A stretch of 64,000 nt of DNA, from contig JAEOAD010000024.1 in assembly GCA_036365145.1 (NCBI GenBank), positions 9,457,501 to 9,521,500 of the forward strand. The letters are read 5' to 3'. The position numbers were made by a program, and so were the translations under genes. How positions within the stretch are numbered: position 1 is the stretch's first letter; each line of letters begins with the position of its first letter. A model generated the notes under the pieces. The model was not told the DNA's origin. It saw only the letters and a list, made by a program, of their open reading frames with translations, and made no database searches. Below, piece by piece: positions 22,862 to 34,257 of this stretch. The DNA is from Orientallactaga sibirica (taxonomy: Eukaryota > Chordata > Mammalia > Rodentia > Dipodidae).

Positions 22862-23091
22862 TAAAATATTTATTTATTTATTTGAGAGTGACACAGGGAG
22901 AAAGAGGTATAGAGAGAGAGAAAGAGAGAGAGAATGGGTTCACCAGGGCCTCCAGCCACTGCAAACGAATTCCAGGTGCATGTGCCACCTTATGCATCTG
23001 GCTTATGTAGGTACTGGGGAATTGAGCCTTGAACCGGAGTCCTTAGGCTTCAGAAGCAAGCGCTTAACTTCTAAGCCATCTTTCCGGTCCT
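22862..23091 (-). mobile_element. DIP-type SINE, split B box form (minus strand)
   Basis: Perfect 15-bp target duplication CTACCTCTTATTTTT at 22847-22861 and 23092-23106. On the minus strand the B box reads CCGGTTCAAGGCTCAATTCC, with a 7-bp insert relative to GGTTCGATTCC. The rest is the typical short form. Confidence 0.95.
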
Positions 23092-23106
23092 CTACCTCTT
23101 ATTTTT

Positions 23107-24363
23107 AATGAATATTCCTTTTCCATTGACAAATCAGCAACTACCTTGCAAACATGTGTATAAAGTGTTAGAAATTAAAGATATCAGAATTTATTTTCTA
23201 TTATATCTCCAGAGTAATTATCAACAATGATTCTATATCTTTAGCAGTAAGTCCCTTCACGTAAGTAGCAAAGTCCCAGTATATTGCAAAAGTAGCGTTT
23301 ATATGTGCTTGTGAATATACTAACAATATACACACAGTATATGTGTATATATGTGTATATACACATACATAGTATATATATGTCTTTATGTATAATTATT
23401 TTTATATGTATATTTACATATATGTATAATGTCTCTTAATTTACATATGTAAATGTTTGAGTATATATGTTGTTTGGAATGGTAAAGACTGAAAAGTTAT
23501 TCCCTCATCATTGTCTGAAAATGTAACTTTTTATAACAGCAATTTGGAACTTTTATTATTCTTTATATACTCTATGGGATCAATCACATTCCCTTGCCTG
23601 TAATCTGAAACCACATATTTATTACTTGGGTTTATTGAGTCAAAGGATTCTATTATAAAAAATTAATATATTTTTCATCAAATTGCTTAGTTGAAATTAA
23701 CTTTGCAAAGAGAATTAAAAATATATTATATCAAGACAACATTCTGAGTTTAAATAAATTTATTACATTTTTTGTGCATATATGTGCATGTATGTGCACA
23801 GTATAATATTTTATAGTACTAGAAAGAATTTGCTATTGAATTATTTCTGCCACTGTGCTGCTCTTGTTAATTTCCTCTGCTTTCTTCATTATAATTGTTA
23901 CAGCCTTCATTATTTCATCCCATTAGTCTTCTTGGATGTCAATAGATTCAATGTAAGTGTGAACTTTTCAAGTTTGACCTTCTTGATTTATTTCTGGAGG
24001 CTAGGAAGAGATCGTCCTACCTGCATTCTCCTAAAATATAAGATGATTGAATTCAAAGTGCGTTGACGGAAAAACAGTTAACCTTTTGCTTTCGAAAGGG
24101 CTGCCTCGTTTATGTGCGAGCAGTCTGTTATACTGTTTCCATGAATTTGCTAAGGACATTTGTAAGCACCTATTTTCCTATGCCATCAGAACTGTAATCA
24201 TGAATATTATAAAATCTGTTCCTTCTATTGAAAGTGTACCTGATCAGAAGTTGAATTTTGTTAATTAATTTAGATTACTTACTAATACCAAGGCAAAATG
24301 CATAGAGAATTGATATTTTCTACTCTGATAGAAGCAAGTATTGGAAACAAGTATTATTTATTT
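23107..24363. other. AT-rich DNA without recognised features
   Basis: TATATG/CATATA-rich low complexity at 23330-23460. The segment 24050-24125 keeps several CpG dinucleotides in otherwise CpG-poor DNA. No exon recognised. Confidence 0.5.
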
Positions 24364-24373
24364 CATAATTATT

Positions 24374-24658
24374 ATTTTTTTAATTTTTAATTATTTTTTT
24401 ATTTATTTTTGGAGAGAGAGACAGAAACAGATAGAGAGGGAGAGGGAGACAGAAATGGGCACACCAGCAGTCTCTCAGCTGCTGTGAACGAAATCCAGAT
24501 GCGTGCACCCCCTTGTGCTTAAGTGTGGCATTGCGCCCTTGCCTCAATTTGCATCTGGCTAAACGTGGGACCTGGAGATTGGAACCACAGGACATTGGAA
24601 CCAGCATTCTTAGGCTTAGCAGGCAGGCACCTTAGCCACTAAGTCATCTCTCCAGCCC
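24374..24658 (-). mobile_element. DIP-type SINE, long form (minus strand)
   Basis: 10-bp target duplication CATAATTATT at 24364-24373 and 24659-24668. Contains TCTCTCAGCTGCTGTGAACG and GTGTGGCATTGCGCCCTTGC, the long-form segments, and ends CATCTCTCCAGCCC. Confidence 0.93.
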
Positions 24659-24694
24659 CATAATTATTTTTTTTGTATGTGGTATATGTGTGTA

Positions 24695-24845
24695 TGTTTT
24701 CCTTTTTTTTTTTTTTTTTTTTGTTTTCCCAGCCCTGGATTTACAGAAACATGTGTCACCCACTGCGCTTTTACATGAGTTCTGGGAATCTGAACACAGC
24801 TCCACCCTGCATAGCAAATATTTTAACCACTCCCCAACTTATCTT
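24695..24845 (-). mobile_element. B4-like SINE fragment (minus strand)
   Basis: A T run leads into CCCAGCCCTGGATTTACAG, then CTTTTACATGAGTTCTGGG and TTTTAACCACTCCCCAAC, the reversed end of B1 joined to an ID-like head, as in B4. 5' and 3' limits approximate. Confidence 0.55.
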
Positions 24846-24849
24846 CTAA

Positions 24850-25970
24850 TTCACTACATTTAAAGAAGCCTTAATAATATCTTAAATCTATAAAAATGCA
24901 TAATTACATTTGACAAATGTTTTCATCTAATCAATGTCATATAGATGTGAAACATTTATTAGATAATCACTTCTTAATGTTATTAAATTTGTTCCTTCAG
25001 TACATTACTATACTAGCTTTTTTCACATTATATTGTCAAAAATTCCTGAAAATTTCCTCTTTGTCTGGTACAATATGCATTAAAATATCATTTATTTCTC
25101 CATCATTCTCTTCTATCCTGTCTTTTATCTTTATTTCATCTTAGGTCCATATCCATCTCATCTCATATCTTCTTATGTTACATTATTATATATTCATGGT
25201 AGGCCCTTTCCTTATCTAAATTCCAAAATGGAAACTTAACTTAAAAATTCAAATTAATCTGTAGTTAAAACCAAAAAGAATTTTACATATACTCATTCAA
25301 ACTAAGAATAATATTTTAGCTAGTCTTTCTCACAGAATGTGGGCTGAAATAATACATAGAGCATGCATGCTGGGGTCTATGAGTAAGACCCTTCACTAAT
25401 ATTCATCCTTTCTCACAAGGCACCTTAGCAGGTGGACATCCAACGGAGTATCCAACTGACATAACCAAGGTGCATTGTTTCTAATGTTAAGCAAGTAGAT
25501 CAGAATTTAATAGGATTAAACTTTAACCCTACACTATGTAGAAATTATCTTTCAAAGCATGTAGTTTAATTTACCGAATGCCAGTATAGCAAGAATAATT
25601 TTGTAGCCCTTTTCTGTTGGCCACCATAAAATTTAGTGTGGAGAGAGAATCATTTTTTTTTTTCCCAAATGCTGCTGTATGAGAATTCATTCTTTTATCT
25701 TCCAAACCAGTTTATAACTGATGTCATTCCTTATGTACTTTATCAGATACTTTTACAATGCAGACATCATTAAGACTGATTATATTTATATATATATATA
25801 TATCCCTTAAGACTTGAAATTTATGATTTCAGTACCATACAATTATTTTCCCCACAAATCTCACTGAATGTCTTGCTTTCGTTATATTTTTCCAATGTTA
25901 ATGTATATTCCACAAGTTTTAAAAATAGTTATTGAAACATAATAGCTCCATCCTCCTATTAGAGTGCTAT
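24850..25970. other. AT-rich DNA without recognised features
   Basis: No gene or repeat family recognised; a TA run at 25786-25803. Confidence 0.5.
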
Positions 25971-25971
25971 T

Positions 25972-26003
25972 TTCTTTCTCTCTCTCCCCTCCCTCCCTCC
26001 TCC

Positions 26004-26054
<51 letters not shown>

Positions 26055-26166
26055 TTTCTTTCTCTCTTTCTTTCTTTTCTTTCTTGTACTAGGGATTAAA
26101 CCCAAGACTTTGCACCAAGCACATGCTAGGTAAGCACTCTACCATTGCATTATATCCTCAACCCTC
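25972..26166 (-). mobile_element. CT/(TTTC)n tract joined to an ID-like SINE (minus strand)
   Basis: A pyrimidine tract (25972-26085, about ten perfect TTTC units in the middle) is followed by CTAGGGATTAAACCCAAGAC, GCTAGGTAAGCACTCTACC and TATATCCTCAACCC, the reversed ID-type head. The pyrimidine tract is in the position of the SINE's A-rich tail. Confidence 0.65.
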
Positions 26167-26169
26167 CCC

Positions 26170-26480
26170 CCCCCTTGATTTTAGAATTCACTGAATACTA
26201 AATTCATTTATTCTAAACTTATTGAAGCATTTTGAGTTTGTGTATGTGCAAGTGCGTACTTCTTAGGAAACTCTGCATTACTATAAAATCATGTTGTCTG
26301 AAGACGTAAATTTGCTTGTATTTTCCAGTGTCCAACTTTCTATTTCTTTATTATAATGTAGGAAAAGAGTTGATCTCAATCATAATGAAAATACATTCAG
26401 ATTTTTGGGTGCTGAATACAATGTCATATGCAGGATTTTCAATAGATTCTGTAATGTACAGGTACAGGTTGTGATTTATT
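26170..26480. other. AT-rich DNA without recognised features
   Basis: A C run at 26166-26174, then ordinary unique-looking sequence. Confidence 0.45.
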
Positions 26481-26484
26481 ATTA

Positions 26485-26612
26485 TATTTTTTACACTGGG
26501 TCTCACCATGTAGCTCAGTTCGGGCAAAGCATAGCCCAACATGGCCAAGAACTCATGATCCATGATCCACCTTTCTCAGTCTTCTGTGAACCAGGTTTAC
26601 AGATGTGTGAAA
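26485..26612 (-). mobile_element. Old B1-like SINE (minus strand)
   Basis: GGGTCTCACCATGTAGCTCA, AACTCATGATCC and CAGTCTTCTGTGAACCAGG follow the reversed B1 order with many substitutions. Confidence 0.5.
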
Positions 26613-26637
26613 CCGTATCAACTGTGACTCTTTTTAA

Positions 26638-26824
26638 CACTTTTAACTTATGAATTTGCAAGGAGAGAAGGGGTAGAAAAGGAGAGAAAGAGACAGAATG
26701 TCCATGCCAGGGCAAATGGACACCAGATGCATGTACAATTTTGTACATCTGGCTTTGAAATCAAACTCAGACTGTCAGGCTTTGAAAGCAAGTGCTTTCA
26801 CATCTGAGACATCTCTTCGGCCCC
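26638..26824 (-). mobile_element. Diverged DIP-type SINE (minus strand)
   Basis: Target duplication CAACTGTGACTCTTTTTAA (26619-26637) and CAATTGTGACTCTTTTAA (26825-26842), with a further partial copy of the same word at 26841-26855. GGACACCAGATGCATGTAC and GAGACATCTCTTCGGCCCC mark the core and reversed head. Part of the core is missing. Confidence 0.8.
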
Positions 26825-26855
26825 CAATTGTGACTCTTTTAATTGTGACTCTTTT

Positions 26856-27069
26856 TGGCTTGAATTTACTATCACATGCTGAAGTCTTTCAACTGAAATA
26901 TTTGAGACTATTAATGATTAAGACTTTGGATATTTTTAGATTTTAAATATTTACACATATGGAGTGAGATATATTTGAGATGACACACATGTCCAAATTT
27001 ATATTGAAGTTGTTTTTAATGTTTTATTATACTTTACATACATACACTCTGAAGGTAATTCTATACAGT

Positions 27070-27113
<44 letters not shown>

Positions 27114-27700
27114 GACAGTGACTTACCACAAAAGGTTAAAGTACAGAGCTTTTTATTTGTGACCTATTATCACTCCAAAATTTGCCATTTGTGAGCATTT
27201 TGCATCTTGCTGTGGACTGTTATGTCTGTTTAGAAGGCATCTTGGGCTTTATTTTTATTTTACTGTGTTTGAAATCAACATAAAAATAACACTAACCCCA
27301 TGAAAAATACTGAATTATTTTAGCTTTTCAATACTTTTGAAGAATTCACCCTAATTTACTTTGACATGTTTGGTGATATTCACCAGCATATCCATGTAGC
27401 TCTGAATTTCCCAGTGTGTCTGAAAGTGGGATCAAGGTGAGGAGTGATGGTTGTTCACTAACTGAATATCTTACATCATTATAGCTCTGTTCTCACTTTC
27501 CTTTTTGTCAGTGTTGATAGGTCTTTTGCTTCCAGACATTTACTCAGTTTTTCTAGGTTATTTACTTTTCTGGAGAATAATTGCTCACAGTACCCTGTTG
27601 TGACATTTGCATCATTATATAGAATCTATGTACATATGTATCATTAGATCTTATCAAGTTTGGAAAAATAGTATGGGGAGTTTTAGATGTCAGGACATTC
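26856..27700. other. AT-rich DNA without recognised features
   Basis: Holds only the GT repeat at 27073-27111; no exon or repeat family recognised. Confidence 0.5.
27073..27111 (+). repeat. (GT)n microsatellite
   Basis: About 19 GT units. Confidence 0.95.
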
Positions 27701-27713
27701 AAAGTTCATCTGT

Positions 27714-27861
27714 GGGCTTGAGAGATGGCTCAGAGGTTATAGATGCTTGGTTGCAAAGCCTGAAAATCTGGATTCAATTTCTCAGTACCTACATGAAGCC
27801 AGATGCACAAAGTAGCACATGGGTCTGTAGTTCGTTTGCAGAGGCAGTAGATCTTGAGGTG

Positions 27862-27894
<33 letters not shown>

Positions 27895-27913
27895 AGATAA
27901 ATAAATCTGTTTT
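27714..27913 (+). mobile_element. DIP-type SINE
   Basis: GGGCTTGAGAGATGGCTCAG head and TAGTTCGTTTGCAGAGGC core. Imperfect target duplication AAAGTTCATCTGT (27701-27713) and AAAATTCACCTGT (27914-27926). Confidence 0.87.
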
Positions 27914-27929
27914 AAAATTCACCTGTTCA

Positions 27930-29415
27930 CATTTGTATTATCATCTCCAACAAAGATAAATGTAGTAGTCTAATTTTTATTCATTTCATTAATTCAGTGA
28001 TGAATATTTATTTAAATGACTATCAGACATAATAATCAGTGAACAAATATGTATACTAATCTAATTGCCTAATTTTGAGTTATGTTAAGTAATATTTCAT
28101 ATTCACTTGAATGTTCTCTCTTCATTGTAGTAATTTAGCTTCATTAGGCTATAATAACTCTATTAGACACATAGAAACTTCTGTTTCCATGAACTTAGCA
28201 ATAACACATATTTACAATCCTAAAGGGATTTGTAATTAAACAGGCAGTATAAAAACATGTAAAATAAGTATTTGTCAATATAATAGCATTTTCTACTGAA
28301 AGAAAATAATGAAGATATTGACCGTACTGATGTAAGAACTCAGAAGAAGCAGCAAATAGAAAGAGGAAGTTATCAGAGGGGCTTGTAGGGGGGATTGAAG
28401 GGATATTAAAAGGACTGATTTGATTTCTCAAAGTGATACCTTCATTGAAGCCAACGACACACTTATTAATGACATAGGCTTCCATTATCTGATTAGATGC
28501 TTGACTTTACTGACCTGTTACTTTACCTTTGAGACTTCATTTCCTACCTGGCCAGCAAAATTCTCCCCATATGAAAAGGAAGGTCAATGCTAATCAGAAC
28601 GCTTTTCACCAAGGTTATATAAAATGCTAGCAAAGCCTGAAACTTTGGGTTTATAGAAACATGTTTTTTTTTTTTTTTTCCTTGCTTTTACTTCTTAAGA
28701 ACAATAATGGTAGGTGTTGTTTTAAAGCTGGATGAAATGCCAAAAATGCATGTGTCCTTATTTTATTTTCAGTATGGATTAGATGAGAAAAACAGGGCAT
28801 TCAAAATGCCCTTCCTCACCTTGCAATGAATCTGACTCATAGGCAATTTATAGCAACATATACAGTGTTAAAACTTGCTGTAGTGAAAGTCAGCAGTCAA
28901 ACTATTATAATTTAAACTGACTAAGATGCCCCAGAGAAGACATGTTCCAAAAAGCTAAAATTTATTGAAAAACACTAAGTTTGGCTTTTCATTCCTTGCA
29001 TTTCCATTCCTGAGGAAATCAGAGGCAATAACACAGGCTAAATTAGCATCCCATTTCATGCATTTGCCTTGAAAGTTATAGATTCAGACTTAACAAGTGA
29101 ATACAAGGTCAGAATCAGACTGCATTTTGTGTCCACCTCATGATCATATAATTCATTTTAAAACATCTCCAACTGATAAATATAAATGTGCCCTTTCTTG
29201 TTTTATAGAGGTTTTGAGCAATATATAAATGTAAAACATTATTTCAAAATATTAATTTGTAGTAAAATAAGTTTTTGACTTTATGCTTATATGTTCAATT
29301 GTACCAGGGAAACAGAAAATAGACAAAATATTATAGTGAGAAGAGAACCAACAGGTATTAAATGACAAAATTAATTTGCAATGTGTTTGGATAGAAATAT
29401 TTTAACCACATTTAT
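27930..29415. other. Repeat-free stretch without recognised features
   Basis: About 1.5 kb of complex sequence with a single T run (28664-28679). The part at 28820-29160 looks information-rich, but conservation cannot be judged from one sequence. Confidence 0.5.
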
Positions 29416-29432
29416 TAAAAACAGCTTTTATG

Positions 29433-29668
29433 GGAGGCTGGAGAGATGGCTTAGCAGGTAAGCACTTGCCTGTGAAGCCTAAGGGCCCCGGTTCAAGGCT
29501 CGATTCCCCAGTACCCACATAAGCCAGATGTACAAGGTGGTGCATGCATCTGAAGTTCCTTTGCAGTGGCTGGAGGCCCTGGTGTGCCCATTCTCTTTCT
29601 CTCTCTCTATCTGCTTCTTTCTATCTCTCTTTCTCAAATAAATAAAATTAAAAATTAAAAATAAAAAG
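29433..29668 (+). mobile_element. DIP-type SINE, split B box form, well preserved
   Basis: Perfect 13-bp target duplication AAACAGCTTTTAT at 29420-29432 and 29669-29681. Complete head, core, CT tract and A-rich tail, so it is one of the best preserved copies. The B box is split by AAGGCTC. A second SINE faces it tail to tail 26 bp away. Confidence 0.96.
29448..29508 (+). promoter_or_regulatory. Internal RNA polymerase III promoter of the SINE (A and B boxes)
   Basis: A box TGGCTTAGCAGG at 29448-29459. B box region GGTTCAAGGCTCGATTCC at 29491-29508, which contains two partial B boxes rather than one GGTTCGATTCC. The spacing fits a tRNA-type promoter. Whether it still drives transcription cannot be told. 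Confidence 0.7.
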
Positions 29669-29694
29669 AAACAGCTTTTATTATAGTCTTATTT

Positions 29695-29940
29695 CTTAAT
29701 ATTTCTTTATTTGTAAGCAAAAAGAGAAAGAGAGAGAGAGAAGAGAGACACACTGAGAAAAACACACACAAACAGAGAGAGGTAGAAAATGGGCACACCA
29801 GGGCATCTAGCCAGTGCAAACAAACTCCAGATGCATGTGCCATTTTGTGCAACTGGCTTTACATGGGTACTGGGAAATCAAATTCAGTTCATTAGGCTTT
29901 GCAGGTAAACACTTTACTGCTAAGTCATCTCTCTAGCCCA
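29695..29940 (-). mobile_element. DIP-type SINE (minus strand)
   Basis: AGTCTTATTT flanks it at 29685-29694 and 29943-29952. Contains TGCAAACAAACTCCAGATGC and ends in AAGTCATCTCTCTAGCCC, the reversed head. Confidence 0.9.
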
Positions 29941-29954
29941 TAAGTCTTATTTTA

Positions 29955-30300
29955 AATAGAGATGATATGATTGAAAATTAAGATAGAAAAAATTGAAAAT
30001 ATGTAAGTTACAACACATTTAAGGTTTGTATTTTGAGATATCTGCCCTACTTTGAGTTTGTGTTAAAGTTGATCTTTCAATATTATTAGGCAGGACAGGT
30101 TTAAGTTTATACTTTATCTCTGACATTGTATTGGGATTATGCATGTCATTCCAGTCTAAACTGAAAATTTGCATTGTAAATTATAATCATATTTTAATGC
30201 GGAGTGGTTGAAGAAACATGAAATATTTTCTTTAATTTGAAACTAGATCACTATATCCTCTAAGCATATCATGTCACCTTTGAAGAAACATTATTTTTCT
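29955..30300. other. AT-rich DNA without recognised features
   Basis: No gene or repeat family recognised. Confidence 0.5.
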
Positions 30301-31439
30301 TTTCCCTCTTATTTATATATTTATTTTTATAATTTATTTTTTTATTTATATTATTCTGATTTTACATTCATAGTATTGGCTCCATTATACTCCTCCCTGC
30401 CCTCCCTCTTCCAAAGGGACCCTCATCAATGGGGAATGTGGGTCATGCATTGTGGGGGTAGTCAAGATTTCTGGGGGGGTAGGCCCAAGTCTTTATGCAT
30501 AATGCCCCAACTTGTGGCTCTAACATTCTTTCTGCCCCCTCTTCTGTGAATTTCCCTGAGCCACATTGGGGTCATTTTAGTTCTACTTCAGTGATGAGGT
30601 TTTGGGAGCCTCTGTGTCTCTGGATATCTGGCTTAGTAGGAGTTGGATGTTCTCTGTGTTTATCACCTTCAGCCTTTTTCTGGTGTCTGATCACCAAGAA
30701 CGCTGTACTCTTGTCCTTCCCCCGCATTACTGTATGGTTTCAGCTGGGGCCCTGGTGAGGTGTGATTGGCTGATCCTCCCTTCAGGTTCATTGTCCATCT
30801 GAAAAAGATAAACACATTCTCCAATGGAGAGAGAAGTTAGTACTAGATAGAAGAGATGGCCATAGATGTTTTGCAGGGAATTTTATATGCGTAGATTCTC
30901 TTCTAGCCCACATTTGGTGGTATCTTGATCTTGGAGACTGGGCTTATTTTTGTACATGGTTTTGACATATTTCCCAATTCCAGCAATGAGTTCCATTCCA
31001 CTGAGTGGATCCATTAGACAAATCAAGAGCAGTTGGTTACCCACCATGGCTGTGTGCGACTACTGCACTTGTCTGAGCATTATGTCATGTTGTTTCCTGC
31101 TGGGAATCTTATAATGCACATAGTTTGGATGGATGTCGGCCATTTTCCCCCAGTTGCTCATGTAGCACCCTCTGGCACTAGACTAGCTGTCTGGGGACTG
31201 ACCCTCTCCAGATTCTGGCCAGGTCTCTCCATGTTTGGTCTCATACATGTATACTGTCTTCGACAGTAGTGTCCTACCATTAACCTTTGGTGGGTCATCA
31301 AGAACTTTGACAGAAATCTGTCTTTTTTGGGAAACCTTGTAGGTGTTTCAGATCAACAGCTCATTGTGGAAGTTAACCCCCTGCTGGCACTGGGTGTTAT
31401 AAGTCTGCACCTAGGAAGGTGAGGGAAGAAAAAGATAGA

Positions 31440-31530
31440 TAATATAAAAGAGAAAGTGAGTATAGAGAGGAGAGGGAGGGAGGGAGAGAGAGAGAGAGAG
31501 AGAGAGGGGGGGGAGGGAGGGAGAGAAAGA
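31440..31530 (-). repeat. Purine/pyrimidine tract in the L1 3'UTR
   Basis: GAGAGA and GGGAGG repeats on the plus strand, so the L1 sense strand is pyrimidine-rich. Copy 2 has a shorter CT-rich segment at the same place (21209-21300), so this is expansion of an existing 3'UTR part. Confidence 0.8.
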
Positions 31531-31681
31531 AGCAGGAAAAGATTAAGGTTGGTCTTCATGATGTTCTCTCCAGTTTCCTGTGGTTCAGGTTCCCTCTGCA
31601 GGCCTGCTGAAGGATCAATGTTTTAGCCTGTTATTCAGAATAAAGGGTTTTATAGTATCATTTCCTTTTGGGACCCTACTT

Positions 31682-31770
31682 CCATCCCCCCACCCTTGTC
31701 CTCCCTCCCACCCTCTCGTTCCCTCCCAACTTTACCCTCCTTCCATCCTATCCTCCCTATTGTCTGTTCC
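31682..31770 (-). other. G-rich, quadruplex-capable segment of the L1 3'UTR
   Basis: The minus (L1 sense) strand carries many G runs with short spacers, for instance GGGTGGGAGGGAGG and GGGTGGGGGG, shortly after the ORF2 stop, in the same place as in the other two copies. Confidence 0.8.
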
Positions 31771-31792
31771 TCAGAGTGCTTATTAGGTTTGG

Positions 31793-33595
31793 CTAGATCT
31801 CAGGTGGATTCAGGTTAGGAGCGAAAGATAAATAAGACCATGCAACTGAGGATGATCTGTTCCATGTTTGACCATTTTTTTTTTCAAATTTCCTTATTTC
31901 ATCTTTCCTTACTGCTATGTAGAATTCCATAGTATAGATATACCACATCTTTGTTATCCATTCATCTAGTGATGGACACCTGGGTTGATTCCAGCTCTTT
32001 GCTATTATGAATTGAGCAGCTATGAACATGGTTGAGCAAATGTCTCTGATCTGAGGTTTGGAGCCTTTGGGGTAAATACCCAATAAGGGAATAACTGGAT
32101 CTGTTGGCAGGTCTATGGTCATCCTTTTCAGGAGTCTCCATATAGCTTTCCATAATGGTTGAACCATTTTACATTCCCACCAGCAGTGAAAGCTTGTTAC
32201 TATTTCTCCACAGCCTCACCAGCATTTGTTTTCACTTTTTTTTTTCTTTTTCTTTTTTTTTTTTTTTTAATGTTAGCCATCCTTCCTGGGGTAAGGTAGA
32301 ATCTCCTACATGTTTTAATTTGCATTTCCCTGATGATTAGGGATGTTGAACATTTTCTTAAGTGTCCATTTGCTATTTGTATTTCTTCCTCTGAGAACTC
32401 CCTGTGCAGTTTTCTGCTCCATTTTGTGATTGGGTGGTTTGATGATTTATTGTTTAGACTTTGAAGTTCTTTGTAGATTCTAGAAATTAGGCCTTTGTCA
32501 GTCAGTTGTATAGCTGGTGAAAATTATCTCCCATTCTGTGGGCAATCTTATGGCTTTGGTTATAGTATATTTGTCTGTGAAAAAGCTTTTCAGCTTCATG
32601 AGATCCCAATGGTTGAGTGATTGGTTAATTTCCTGGGCTGCTGGGGTTTTGTTCAGGAAGTCTTTTCCCACTCCTATGTCGAAGAAGGTTCCTACTATTT
32701 TTTTTCTTCTAGTAGTAGCAGAGTTTCTGGTTTTATATTAAGGTCTTTGATCCATCTGGACTTGATTTTTGTGCATGGAGAGATGTGTGGGTCAATTTTC
32801 ATTTTCCTACGTATGGTTGTCCAGTTTCTTCAGCACCATTTGTTGAAGATGCTATCTCTTTTCCATTCTGCATTGGTAGGGCCTTTATCAAATATCAAGT
32901 AGCTGTACTTACTTCAACCAAAGTCTGGGTCTTCTATTCTGTTCCATTGGTCTATATTCCTGTTTTTATGCCAGTTCCATGTTGTTTTTATTACAATGGC
33001 TTTGTAGTATAGTTTTAGACCAGGTATGGTGATGCCTCCAGAGTTGTTTCTCCGAGGCCTTCTGCCTTTCCATATGAATTTTGATTCATATGGGATTTTT
33101 ATAGGCATTGCATTGAATCTATATAGTGCTTTTGGTAAGATTGCCATTTTCACAATGTTAATTCTACCAATCCAGGAGCATGGGAGGTCTTTCCATTTTT
33201 GTAGGACCTCCTTAGTTTCTTTCTTGAATGTTTTTATGTTTTCATTATATAGGTCTTTCACTTCCTTGGTTTATGTTATTCCAAGGGATTTTATTTTCTT
33301 TTTTGCAATTGAAAATGGGACAATGTCAGTTATTTCTTTTTCTGTCTCTTTGTCTTTTGCATACAGAAAGGCTACAGATTTCTGTGCATTGATCTTATAT
33401 CCTGCTACTTTGCTGAAGGTGCTAATCACCTTTAAGAGTTTTGAGATGGAGGTTCTCGGGTCACTTATGTATAGAATCATGTCATGTGCAAATAAGGCTA
33501 ACTTAACTTCTTCCTTTCCAATTTGTATCCCTTTGATTTCTTTCTCCTGTCTTATTGCTTGAGCTAATACTTCTAGCACTATGTTCAACATTTTT
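31793..33595 (-). pseudogene. L1 ORF2 remnant, RT to C-terminus
   Basis: Frame pieces lie at 33271-33597, 32914-33261 and 31793-32167. They encode [38 protein letters not shown] and LWKAIWRLLKRMTIDLPTDP, all standard ORF2 landmarks, followed by ITKMWYIYTMEFYIAVRKDE. The first catalytic Asp of FADD is His, so RT would be dead even without the frameshifts. The region normally encoding the last part of the protein has a short deletion near 31835. Confidence 0.9.
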
Positions 33596-33884
33596 GATAG
33601 GAACATTTTGAACATTTTCCATAGGAAAAGCAGATGTGGGAAATTAAGTTTCTATGAATATCCAACTTGCATTTCAAAGGCATTTCCTTAAAAATACTTT
33701 ATTCCTTTTCATATTTCTTAAAAAGTTTTTCATGTCCATGTTAAAACTTTTGGCAAACATAAAAAAAAAAAAAATAGGAAAGGCCAACAAAGATTATTGA
33801 CAAACTTAGGGAAATTTTATAATTCAGGTTTAAATTTTTTTTTAATTATAAATGAAATATTTGTTTTATATTTTCATTGTATTT

Positions 33885-33913
33885 TATTTATTTATTTAAA
33901 AGAGAGAGAGAAG

Positions 33914-33953
<40 letters not shown>

Positions 33954-34111
33954 AGAGAGAATGATTGCACCATGTCCTGTAGCCACTGCAAATGAACTCC
34001 AGATATATGCACCTTCTTGTACATATAGCTGATGTGGGTACTGGGGAATTGAATGTGGGTCTTTGGGCTTCAGAAGCAAGTGCCTTAACCACTAAGCCAT
34101 CTCTCCACCCC
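33885..34111 (-). mobile_element. DIP-type SINE (minus strand)
   Basis: TTTATTTATTTAAAAGAGAG tail and GA-rich tract, GCCACTGCAAATGAACTCC core, CTAAGCCATCTCTCCACCCC reversed head. Confidence 0.9.
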
Positions 34112-34257
34112 TTATTATTCAGTTTTGAAAGAATTCCTTCACTTTCTCCTGTATGGTGTTTGTTTATGTATTTATGTATTCATTATCCACTTGCATGTCT
34201 AGTTCTAGCCTTCATAGTTGTTTAAAACATATATATTTTATTAAGATTATAAGTAAC

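Larger units (their letters stand above)
30306..33595 (-). mobile_element. LINE-1 remnant no. 3, 5'-truncated in the RT domain (minus strand)
   Basis: The best preserved L1 here. In L1 order: [13 protein letters not shown] (block B to C of RT) from about 33590, FAHDM at 33479-33493, the thumb and C-terminal region down to a TAA at 31815-31817, then about 1.5 kb of 3'UTR and an AT-rich tail. The truncation at about 33595 is a typical result of incomplete reverse transcription. Three substantial frame pieces remain, separated by frameshifts. An A-rich expansion interrupts ORF2 (32237-32268). Confidence 0.93.

Noticed and set aside
29448..29508. tRNA gene, because of A and B boxes
   Set aside because: The boxes belong to a tRNA-derived SINE. 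The cloverleaf is not kept and the element has a SINE core and target duplications.
31793..32167. 124-codon minus-strand frame as an independent gene
   Set aside because: It is the C-terminal piece of L1 ORF2, with the typical TIDLPTDPVIPLLGIYP landmark.
33026..33562. 178-codon open frame on the plus strand
   Set aside because: It is the antisense of L1 ORF2 in remnant no. 3; the real coding sense is on the minus strand.
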